Origin: Aquicoccus porphyridii
GTDB lineage: Bacteria; Pseudomonadota; Alphaproteobacteria; Rhodobacterales; Rhodobacteraceae
DNA length: 64,000 bases
Reading direction: 5' to 3'
NCBI RefSeq assembly: GCF_008369105.1
Contig: NZ_VINQ01000018.1
Location: 1 to 64,000 of the forward strand
The notes under the pieces are model-generated. The model was not told the DNA's origin. It made no database searches and saw nothing but the letters and a program-made list of their open reading frames with translations. This document shows, piece by piece, positions 1 to 7,406 of the stretch. Within the stretch, counting starts at the first letter, position 1. Each line of letters begins with the position of its first letter. The position numbers and the translations under genes were made by a program.

Positions 1-33
1 CCTGATCTTCGCAATCGTCTCCACAACCAACAT
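1..33 (-). CDS. istA: IS21 transposase IstA, N-terminal fragment (partial at window edge)
   Basis: The reverse strand from 33 reads [11 protein letters not shown] before running off the window. This matches the very conserved N-terminus of IS21-family IstA transposases, which begin with a short helix leading into a helix-turn-helix that recognises the element ends. Only 11 codons are visible, so the call relies on this motif plus the adjacent terminal repeats. Whether the gene is intact cannot be judged here. Confidence 0.7.
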   Translation of the reverse strand, partial: MLVVETIAKIR

Positions 34-146
34 CCCCAACTCGCTCCCTCATGCATCTGAGGAAGCATCAAAACAGAAATATCAGGGGGGTCACTTTTGG
101 ACGCCGATTACCCCGCTACGGGGTCAATTTTGCACGCCTGTTCACA
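1..146 (-). mobile_element. IS21-family insertion sequence, one end (cut by window edge)
   Basis: This is the upstream end of an IS21-type element. It contains the first codons of istA reading out of the window and, outside it, two direct copies of a 19-base motif (87-105 and 120-138, pattern GGGGTCAnnTTTTGnACGCC, 33 bases apart). IS21-family ends characteristically carry such multiple terminal repeats. The outer boundary is inferred near 146 because recognisable rhomboid coding sequence resumes at 149; I cannot see the other end or a target duplication. Confidence 0.75.
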
Positions 147-148
147 CT

Positions 149-289
149 ATTCTCTGGGGCGTTCTTCCGGGCCAACCCGGCGTGTCGTGGGAGGCGCATC
201 TCTTCGGCGCTATCGCGGGCGCGGGCGCTGCGTTCCTAATCCGGACGCATGTCCATGCGCCGCGCCTCGGCAGCGTCGATCTGGACTGA
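149..289 (+). pseudogene. C-terminal remnant of a rhomboid-family intramembrane protease
   Basis: The open frame reads 46 residues to a TGA at 287-289 and holds the typical rhomboid C-terminus: a tryptophan-glycine loop with proline and glycine, then [18 protein letters not shown]. The histidine in the EAHLFGA helix is where rhomboids keep the catalytic His of the Ser-His dyad. There is no start codon or catalytic-serine helix, and the frame begins exactly where the IS21 end stops. I infer that IS insertion removed or separated the 5' part of the gene. Confidence 0.6.
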
Positions 290-423
290 AGCCGTACACT
301 CGGCCGATTCCGGCCGTTCGATGAGCGCAAAGTTCGCCGCAGCGCGGCTTGCTCGAAGCTGACGTTTGTTAGTCCGAAGATTACCGATAGACGCGCAAAA
401 ATTGCTAGAAAATGTCGGGGTCT

Positions 424-2766
424 TCAGGTCCGCAATCTCGGCCGTAGCCTTGCATACAGCTGCACTTGAGCATGGTGCTCCAGTTCGACTACCAGCGCGA
501 AGTTTTGACGGATCTCCTGATCCATAGCCCAGCCACCCACGCAACGTACTACCAGATGATATTCACCGCCATATTGTGTTGTGTCGGCTGAGAACGATAT
601 CGAGGCGCTTTGGATTGTGTTTTTGTCGCGAGCGTTCTTCTTGGGCACCAGATCACAATCATATTTTCCCGCCATCTCTGGGGGATCCGTTCCCTCTCCC
701 ACCCGAGAGCGAAAATACTCGAAGACGTGATCGACCGGGCAGCCCCGAATAAGGCGAAAATTCATACGCGTGCCGATATACTCTGCGCGGGTTCTTTTCA
801 CCGGAGGATCATACGCCAGAGAAACCCGAATAGTGCGTTTTCCTCCTGTCTGAAACTCAATCGGTATTGGCAACCGATAGACTGCGAAATGGTCCAGTTC
901 CAGACTGTCTTCCACGAAGTAAACAACGCGGTGATCATCCGAGTAGGCCGCACGCAAGGTGTCGACGAGGCCAATACCATGGACTCTTGAATGATCACGC
1001 GCATCAAGAGCCAACAGTCGTCGAGTGGAAGCCTCTGGAACAGTCGCGGAATTCGCCAGAAGCGCTTTGATCAGATTGGCTGATGCCCCGGGGAAACGTC
1101 TGACCAACTGCGCAGCCCTGTTCGCTAACATCGGTGCGGCGAAAGACGTGCCGCTTTTGCTTGTAAGCAATTGACGCAAGAAATCGTGGTTTGTTGTAAT
1201 CAGGCCTGCCGTCGCCAGATGAGGGGCCGTCTGCAAACGCCTCGCCACGGCATCAAAAACCATTGTCCCGCCATAGTCGACGAAATCAGGTTTGGTCATG
1301 CCTCCGGCGCCTGGGCCAGTGCGCGTGAAAGGTGCAGGTTCATCTCGCTCGGTGATGGGCTGAATATGCGCATCAAATTCATGCTGAGGGCCAATGCCGT
1401 TTGCATGAGCCAATGCACCAACCGTCACGATGTTCGCGCCTCCAGCAGGTTCACATACACGGTTTGCGACTTCAAGGAGATAGCCCGGATATTGGGTCAC
1501 GCCTTGCTCAACTGATGTACCGCCACGAGGGGGCCGGTTTCCCGCTGACACAAAGATCAGGACGTTCAACTCACGTGCCAACTCATCCAGCGTCGTTGCC
1601 CAAGGACCAACGCGTCCTTGCTCAAAGTTAGCCTTCGTGTCGCCGAGAGAGATCACGAATATCCGGCATCCATGACTTGCATTTAGGCTCTGGATCGTTT
1701 GTCTCATCTGGCTCGGCAGCGTCCGACGATCAAAAAACTTCCGCTCGTCCGTTACCACCTTTGCCGAGATAATTCTCGCCACACGTTGCAAAGAGGTTCC
1801 GTCGAGCTGCGACCTTAAATCACCAAGCGCGGCAACACCGGCCACTGCCGTCCCGTGTCCGGCAATATCTGCTTCACCGAGCTCGCTGGGAAAGGCCTCG
1901 CGCGCGACGATCGCATCCGCGAGGAATGGATGATCGTTCACGCCCGTATCCAACACAGCAATGATTGGCAGATCAGGGTCAAGAGGCGCAACGGGCGGAA
2001 CATCATCTAGCGCGAACTGGACGATCTGATTGGCTTCGATGTCCGGCTCCGGTGGAAGGTCAATAAAAGCTACTTCAGGAACAGAAAAAATCGGTCTGAT
2101 AGACTGCCCTGAAGCCTTGACCCGGATCATCGTGATAGATGGCCCAGAATAGTGGTCGTATAGCTCTCCACCCTGCTCCTCAATGAACGCGATGATTTCT
2201 TCTGCCTTTCGACGACGCGCAGCCTGCGTCCCGAACTCCCAAAGTTCGACATCGAGTATGTACTCTTGGCCGTCTTGAAGATCAGAAACCTCCGTAAAAC
2301 CGGCTTCCTTGATCCTGATCCCGAGACGGTCGCGCGGCTCCAGTGTGCTAATACTACCGATACGGTTGATAAAACCGGAGTAGCTCGGATTCTTCTGACC
2401 TGCAGGTGTTGGTCCCTCATAGGCATCCAGCCTATTGCGAAAATCGCTCAGTTCATCTGTTGAAGAAAACAAGACGATATTGTTGTCATCGTCTGTATTT
2501 AACAACGTGAGTCCAAGCTGTTCCCAGTCTCCCTCCATGGCCAGTCCATGCATGTGGACTTTCAGAATCAGGGATGGATCGACAAATTGGGGAGGGCGGA
2601 TGGCGCGTTGACGTGCGACCGCATCATCGGCTTCGCGCCGTATTTGCCCTCCGTGACCCTTTCCCGGCTTGGGCGCTGGACCGGGTCTGCCGTCTTTTCG
2701 GCGTGCAAAAGGCTCTTTCGCTCTGACCAGTTGCAGATGATCGTATTGTGCCAACAGTGGCCTCAC
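424..2766 (-). CDS. ietS: IetS-like subtilisin (S8) serine protease of an IetAS module
   Basis: A 780-residue cytoplasmic subtilase with no signal peptide. The catalytic triad is visible: Asp273 in AVLDTGV, His304 in GHGTAVAG, Ser541 in SGTSFAAP, with the oxyanion Asn410 in SAGN. About 260 residues precede the protease domain and about 240 follow it. The GTG start at 2766 overlaps the ietA stop as GTGA, so the two are translationally coupled. AAA-ATPase/S8-protease pairs of this layout include IetAS of the Ti plasmid pTiC58, where IetS acts as the toxin and IetA as its antidote in plasmid stability and incompatibility; relatives have also been linked to phage defence. Function here is inferred from architecture. 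Confidence 0.82.
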   Translation of the reverse strand: MRPLLAQYDHLQLVRAKEPFARRKDGRPGPAPKPGKGHGGQIRREADDAVARQRAIRPPQFVDPSLILKVHMHGLAMEGDWEQLGLTLLNTDDDNNIVLFSSTDELSDFRNRLDAYEGPTPAGQKNPSYSGFINRIGSISTLEPRDRLGIRIKEAGFTEVSDLQDGQEYILDVELWEFGTQAARRRKAEEIIAFIEEQGGELYDHYSGPSITMIRVKASGQSIRPIFSVPEVAFIDLPPEPDIEANQIVQFALDDVPPVAPLDPDLPIIAVLDTGVNDHPFLADAIVAREAFPSELGEADIAGHGTAVAGVAALGDLRSQLDGTSLQRVARIISAKVVTDERKFFDRRTLPSQMRQTIQSLNASHGCRIFVISLGDTKANFEQGRVGPWATTLDELARELNVLIFVSAGNRPPRGGTSVEQGVTQYPGYLLEVANRVCEPAGGANIVTVGALAHANGIGPQHEFDAHIQPITERDEPAPFTRTGPGAGGMTKPDFVDYGGTMVFDAVARRLQTAPHLATAGLITTNHDFLRQLLTSKSGTSFAAPMLANRAAQLVRRFPGASANLIKALLANSATVPEASTRRLLALDARDHSRVHGIGLVDTLRAAYSDDHRVVYFVEDSLELDHFAVYRLPIPIEFQTGGKRTIRVSLAYDPPVKRTRAEYIGTRMNFRLIRGCPVDHVFEYFRSRVGEGTDPPEMAGKYDCDLVPKKNARDKNTIQSASISFSADTTQYGGEYHLVVRCVGGWAMDQEIRQNFALVVELEHHAQVQLYARLRPRLRT

Positions 2767-3749
2767 TGGTTGTTCGATAATTTCCTTAATCGCATCCTGC
2801 GGCGTTCAGCGTAACGGATGGCATCACGAAAGTCTTTCTTTGAAATGCTTTTTCGGCGATCAAGAAGAGAAATTTTCTTGGCCTGGTTGCAAATTTTTTC
2901 AAGCTCGGCATAGGAATAATCAGCTAGGCTCTGAACGAAATCCTCTGCTTCGAACTCCGTTTCGGTGTTTTTCAGCGCATTGGTGAGATACCTGCGGACC
3001 ATTGCTTCGTCGGGATGGTCAAACCATACTACTTCATCGAAGCGTCGCCATATGGCGGGATCAAGGTGAGCGTCCAGGTTAGTGGCGGCAATCAGAAAAC
3101 CACCTGGCTGTATCTGATCGATGAAGATCAGAAGACTGTTGACCACGCGTCTCAGTTCACTGTGATCGTTGCCTTCTTCCCGCGACCGCGCAATCGCGTC
3201 AAATTCATCGAAAAAAAGTACGCATGGCTGGCGGCGTGCAAACTCAAAGGTCTTGCGAATATTGGTGGCAGTCTCGCCCAAAAATGAAGAGATGAGGCTG
3301 TCCAGTTTGACAAAGAAAAACGGCAATCCCAGCTGGCCGGCAAAAACCTCAGCACACAATGTCTTGCCCGTTCCAGGTGGCCCGCAGAACAGTAGTTTGG
3401 AACGCACGGGAAGCCCGTGGCGCTTGATCGTTTCGGACTTTCGGAATTCATCCAGTAGCCCAGTGAAGAGCTCAATGTTGTCGTGAGTCAGGATAATGTC
3501 ATCGGGCGTATGAACGGGTTCGATCCGCTGGATGAACTCTCCGGCCTCGTCTGGGAACGGCACCAAAGGAGAAAGACCCTTGGCTTGCGGGCGTGTCGTC
3601 AGTCCATCCAGTGCCTTGCGCAGTGACCGTGCTAGCACTCGGTTGTTCTTTTTTTCCTCTTCGGAGATGATCTGTTCGACAACACCACGGAATTCATCGT
3701 CGCGCCCGTAGCTCGACAACAGCTTTTTCATCAGTTCTCCGCGTGCCAT
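2763..3749 (-). CDS. ietA: IetA-like AAA ATPase of an IetAS module
   Basis: A 328-residue AAA protein with Walker A GPPGTGKT (123-130), Walker B VLFFDEFD (177-184) and a sensor region ending in an arginine-rich IWRRFD. The N-terminal 100 residues are helical and charged. It lies directly upstream of the subtilase with a 4-base overlap, the arrangement of ietA-ietS, where the ATPase restrains the protease. The start at 3749 begins MARGEL, as in relatives; an internal ATG at 3731 has a good GGAG and is an alternative. No dedicated promoter could be picked out in the gap upstream. Confidence 0.82.
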   Translation of the reverse strand: MARGELMKKLLSSYGRDDEFRGVVEQIISEEEKKNNRVLARSLRKALDGLTTRPQAKGLSPLVPFPDEAGEFIQRIEPVHTPDDIILTHDNIELFTGLLDEFRKSETIKRHGLPVRSKLLFCGPPGTGKTLCAEVFAGQLGLPFFFVKLDSLISSFLGETATNIRKTFEFARRQPCVLFFDEFDAIARSREEGNDHSELRRVVNSLLIFIDQIQPGGFLIAATNLDAHLDPAIWRRFDEVVWFDHPDEAMVRRYLTNALKNTETEFEAEDFVQSLADYSYAELEKICNQAKKISLLDRRKSISKKDFRDAIRYAERRRMRLRKLSNNQ

Positions 3750-4575
3750 GCAACCACCTGCTTTTCGTAAAATCGTAGCCGAGTATTGCGACGAGCGCTA
3801 CCGAATTTGACGCTTGATTTGGATAAAGCCGGGTTGGCATGCCACGGTGTCGAGAAAGGCTGAGGGCGCATCAAGTCAGTTCGAAATCTTACGGCAAACG
3901 TCCGGTTTTCTTGACCTGCTTCACTTTTTTCGCTGCCGCAGCGAACGTCCGCCCGCCCTTTAAGTCGAATGCCCGGACAAGCAATACCTATAGTCGGCAG
4001 CGGCGTCGCCCGCACATCAACCTTGGCCAGAGCCTTGCGGCCTCCCCAGCTCGGCTGCGCGTGTCGCAGGGGAGAACGGCCCTTCGGTCCGTCGCGCATT
4101 CGGCCATGCGGCCTCACCGCGGCGTCGCACCCAGGCCCCCGGTTTGCCCGCCTCGCGAGCACGTCCCTCCCCGGCCGCTCCGCCGGACTGCGCTCTGGTC
4201 TGTTTTGACCTGAGGCCAAAACGATCCCGCCGCTTCATCCGTCTTCCGCGTCCGGTCAGGCCGTTTGCCTGCTCGGGTCGGGCAAACCTACCGTCAAAAC
4301 ACACACACATGAATGCGGAAGCATATCCTCCGGATGGCCCCCAAATCAGCCCGCCTCAAGGATCGCAAAACTTTTCGGCGAGGGCGGGGCCTGTGGCGAG
4401 GGGCGATCCCGTGCGTGAGCGCGCGCGTGTGTCGGGTGCTGGGCTCGGAAAACTTTTGCGCCCGGCAAGCCGGCGGCTGCGCCGTCCCTGACCCGGGCAG
4501 ATTCGGAGAACCAGACATTCGGCCATGCCACCACACTCACGTGGTGGCCTTGCAACCGAACACTGGAGACCAGAC
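3750..4575. other. 826-base intergenic region without a convincing gene
   Basis: This stretch separates two divergent units (ietA leftwards, the DUF2493 gene rightwards). Short open frames exist on both strands but none has a recognisable domain or good ribosome site. A hairpin with 7-base arms GTTTGCC/GGCAAAC lies at 4263-4287. Two AAAACTTTT-centred motifs occur near 4367 and 4448. Promoters for both flanking units must lie here; I cannot assign them. Confidence 0.5.
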
Positions 4576-5505
4576 ATGGCTTACGACAATGCAAACACCT
4601 ACGAGACCATCGAGCTTTTCGGACTGACCGAGAAGGACGCGCACCTGCCGATCCCGGAGGATCACGTCCTGACCGACCACATCATCCGCGAAAGCTTCGA
4701 GGCATTGCTCGGTCAGCTGCGCGGGACCGGGCTCGAAGCAGAGATCGAACCGCTGGCCCATGGGCTCGCCACGATCCTGCAGCGGCGCAAGGTGGCGCTT
4801 GGCAAGGAGGTCGACCGCACCGCCGACAAGATCGGCGCGCTGGCAAAATCCCACGACGGATCGGAGATCGCCGAGACCGCGATTGAGGAGGCGCAGGCGC
4901 GCTTTGTGCAGCTGCGCGAGATCGTCGGCGCCATCGAGGTAATGAGCGAGGCGGCGGCTGAATGCTACGAGGTCGAAACGGGCCACGCCTTCATCCCGGC
5001 AGCCGGGTCGCGCGCAAGCGTCCGGGCGCAGGAGACCGGGGCGGTGTTCGAGGCGCGGCAGCTCCTGGAACAGCACGACCGCGAAACCGCCGAGAAATCG
5101 AAAGTCGAGGGGGTGCCCCTGATCGTCTCAGGCGCAACCGACTGGACAGATGTCGATGTGATCTTCAACACGCTCGACAAGGTTCGCGAACGGATCAAAC
5201 AGAACCGCAATCAGGAGATCTTCCTCTGCCACAAGGGTGGCAAGCACGGGGCGGAGATGATTGCGGCTCGGTGGGCCCGGGCACGCGGGGTCGCGCAGGC
5301 GCGCTTCGATCCGCGCTGGTCCGCGCATGGGCGGGCGGCACCGTTCAAGTGCAACGACGAAATGCTGGATGACAAGTTCGCGGCGACGGGGGTTGTACTC
5401 TTCGGCGGCAACGGGGTCGCGCTGAACCTCGGGCAGAAGGCGGAAGCGAAAGGTCTGACGGTCATGCGGGTTGCGGACCCGGCGAAGAAGACCGCGCAGG
5501 ATTGA
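4576..5505 (+). CDS. DUF2493 (SLOG-superfamily) plasmid protein
   Basis: 309 residues. The N-terminal half is helical; the C-terminal third is the DUF2493/YspA-like domain (VPLIVSGATDW, then FLCHKGGKHGAEMIAARWA, then a VVLFGGNGVALNL strand-loop). That fold belongs to the SLOG superfamily, which binds nucleotide-derived ligands. Its substrate is unknown. Genes of this type are often found near the relaxase on Rhodobacteraceae plasmids. The ATG at 4576 is preferred over an in-frame ATG at 4525 because GGAG lies 8 bases upstream. Confidence 0.75.
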   Translation: MAYDNANTYETIELFGLTEKDAHLPIPEDHVLTDHIIRESFEALLGQLRGTGLEAEIEPLAHGLATILQRRKVALGKEVDRTADKIGALAKSHDGSEIAETAIEEAQARFVQLREIVGAIEVMSEAAAECYEVETGHAFIPAAGSRASVRAQETGAVFEARQLLEQHDRETAEKSKVEGVPLIVSGATDWTDVDVIFNTLDKVRERIKQNRNQEIFLCHKGGKHGAEMIAARWARARGVAQARFDPRWSAHGRAAPFKCNDEMLDDKFAATGVVLFGGNGVALNLGQKAEAKGLTVMRVADPAKKTAQD

Positions 5506-5681
5506 AGAGAGCGGGTCGCGCTTGGCGCGGCCCTTTCGTCATGTCTCATGGCGCGTGCGATCGGTCATGCGCGATCGGCAGTCTGCGGCGTCCAGCACCG
5601 TTATCCCTCTACCCAGTCCGTCAGAGTGCGGCCCATCCGCATCGGTACAGGATGGGGATGGTGAGCCCATCACGCACATCG

Positions 5682-5856
5682 TCAGCAGCGCAAGACGCGA
5701 GGGGTCGAGACGTCGCACATGAGGCTGAAGACCTGCACGTCCCTCGGGGCGTGTTTCGGAACATCGCATCCACGCGGGCGGGCTCCGTCAGCACCCCGGC
5801 CAGGCTCGGTGGGACGCGGACGCGGATGGTGGCGGCTGCGTGATAGCAAGGGTCAT
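5682..5856 (-). pseudogene. Frameshifted inverted paralogue of the small protein at 6044
   Basis: From an ATG at 5856 with upstream GGAGAGACCC, a conceptual product with at least two frame changes reads ATIRVRV, then RVDAMFRNTPRG, then DVQVFSLMCDV and a stop at 5682. The gene at 6044 reads ATVPVKF, RVGAMFRNTRNG and EFFSLKLDF, with nearly the same leader (GGAGAGACCC) and first codons ATGACC. The two therefore look like divergent copies, of which this one is broken near codon 5 and again after MFRNTPRG. Indels are inferred by eye. Confidence 0.5.
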
Positions 5857-6043
5857 CCGGGTCTCTCCTTTTTGCTCATAGATGTGGATCGCACGGGGTC
5901 GGCCCAATCGTGCCCTCAGCTCACGCTTCGGCAAGCACAAATACGGCTTCCACGGCTAGCCGCGGACCCTCCGCATTTGCGCTTGCGATCGGGCCTCTTG
6001 CCCCCGTGCCGGGTGATCCCCATCGCAACCAGGAGAGACCCAA

Positions 6044-6250
6044 ATGACCAACCACTACGTCGCCACCGTCCCCGTCAAGTTCACCGATACCGATGGCCAG
6101 GAGCGCACCCGTTTTCAGCGCGTGGGCGCCATGTTCCGCAACACCCGCAACGGGGACGGCTCGGAGTTCTTCAGCCTCAAGCTCGACTTCCCGGTCGCGG
6201 TCTCGGAGCTGGTGATGTTCCCGCCGAGCGCGAAAGATCCCCAGGACTGA
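6044..6250 (+). CDS. Small conserved plasmid protein, function unknown
   Basis: 68 residues, no signal peptide or membrane segment. A beta-rich pattern (VATVPVKFTDTDG, GAMFRNTRNG, EFFSLKLDFPVAV) suggests a compact strand-rich domain. AGGAGA 9 bases before the ATG gives a strong ribosome site. It lies between the DUF2493 gene and the candidate oriT, so a role in conjugative DNA processing or plasmid maintenance is possible but not shown. A broken inverted paralogue lies immediately upstream. Confidence 0.65.
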   Translation: MTNHYVATVPVKFTDTDGQERTRFQRVGAMFRNTRNGDGSEFFSLKLDFPVAVSELVMFPPSAKDPQD

Positions 6251-6812
6251 ATCCTCTGACGAGGATGGGCTGCCCCAGGACGATCTTGGGGCGGCCCGAT
6301 CTCTGTTCCAGGGATGCCGCGTCCGGCGGTCAGATCGCCCGAGGCGACTTCACGAAGCCGTCGGCCGCTGCGCGTTCAACGGACGCACTCCCCCCGAAAT
6401 GATCAGGCCGCGACAGACCGGCCAGTCAGCCTCAAGGGGGCCATCCACAAAAACCTATCGGCGAGGGCCTCCCGGTTTTTGCGGCAGAGATTTGGCGGAG
6501 CCAAATCTGGCCCGCCTTGACCCTGCCTGTCCGCCCTGTCGGTGGGGTTTGCGCCCGCCCGCGGTTCCGTCCGAACACATGCGTGTTCGGTCAGACCCTC
6601 GGGCGGTGCTGGGGAAGGGGACCCATTGGACAGGTGGGTCGCCCGGTGGTGAGGGCGGAAGAGCCGCGTCCCTGCGGGCCGCGGGGGAAGCGGACACCAA
6701 GGCTGCCTGAGCCTGAATGCGACGTAAGTATATAATTGACAGTGGGGTATATTATCGTAAGGTAGGGGCAGCCTTGGTGGAAGGTGGCAGGAAATAGGGG
6801 GTCTTTCTTCGC
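6251..6812. other. Gene-free region with two strong dyads; candidate oriT and mob promoter
   Basis: 562 bases without a convincing gene, directly upstream of the mobC-relaxase-virD4 operon, the usual position of oriT. Two clean inverted repeats occur: 9-base arms AGATTTGGC/GCCAAATCT around GGA (6488-6508) and 8-base arms CCGAACAC/GTGTTCGG around ATGC (6571-6590). An AT-rich patch at 6729-6757 contains TTGACA (6736-6741) and a TATTAT and may be the operon promoter. The nic site cannot be assigned by eye. Confidence 0.35.
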
Positions 6813-7406
6813 ATGTCGCGCTCAAAACGTCTCACAGATGCGGACCGCATGGAGATCGTTCGCGAAGCCGCGGAAGGCGTTTCCACTTCAGTGCTGGCGG
6901 AACGGTTTGGCGTGTCCGTGCGGGCGATCCAGTACACGCTCAAAGCCGATGCCGAGCGCCAGACGGATGTCGCAATTCCGGTCTCAGCGGTCAGTGTGAA
7001 GGTCACGGCTGCGGAGCTTGCGGCGCTTGACGAGGTGTTGGCGAAGGCGGGGATCGAGAGCCGGGCCGAGGGGCTGCGGCGGCTCATTCAGGCGGCAGGC
7101 GGGGTGTTCGTTCCGGACGCGCAGATGGCGGCCGAGATGGCGCGCTACCGCGCCTCGCTGCACGAGGTCGGTAATGGGGTCGCGCAGATTGCCAAGCAGA
7201 TGACGCAGGCCAACCGGCGGGGGCAGGGGGCCGTGGGGGGCACGAGTGCCGAGTTCACCGAATTGCGCCTTGCGCAAATGCGCGGGCTGGCGCGGTTCAT
7301 TCTGGATTCCGCTGACGAGATCGATCTGCTTCTGCGCCGCCGTCGCAACGCGATGCAGCTGCAGGCCACGGCCGCGCTGCGGGAGTTTGCGCATGCGGCT
7401 GAATGA
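6813..7406 (+). CDS. MobC-like relaxosome accessory protein
   Basis: 197 residues. Residues 1-45 form a helix-turn-helix (TDADRMEIVREAAEG, VLAERFGVSVRAIQYTL). About residues 60-95 resemble a ribbon-helix-helix/MobC segment (SVKVTAAELAALDEVLAKAG, SRAEGLRRLIQAAGG), followed by a helical tail. Such proteins bind oriT and help the relaxase open it; this may also autoregulate the operon. It is first in the mob operon and its 3' end overlaps the relaxase start by 14 bases. Confidence 0.7.
   Translation: MSRSKRLTDADRMEIVREAAEGVSTSVLAERFGVSVRAIQYTLKADAERQTDVAIPVSAVSVKVTAAELAALDEVLAKAGIESRAEGLRRLIQAAGGVFVPDAQMAAEMARYRASLHEVGNGVAQIAKQMTQANRRGQGAVGGTSAEFTELRLAQMRGLARFILDSADEIDLLLRRRRNAMQLQATAALREFAHAAE

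Noticed and set aside
5719-6402. 227-residue plus-strand open frame
   Set aside because: Arg/Pro-rich, covers the conserved small gene at 6044 in another frame, and has no ribosome site.
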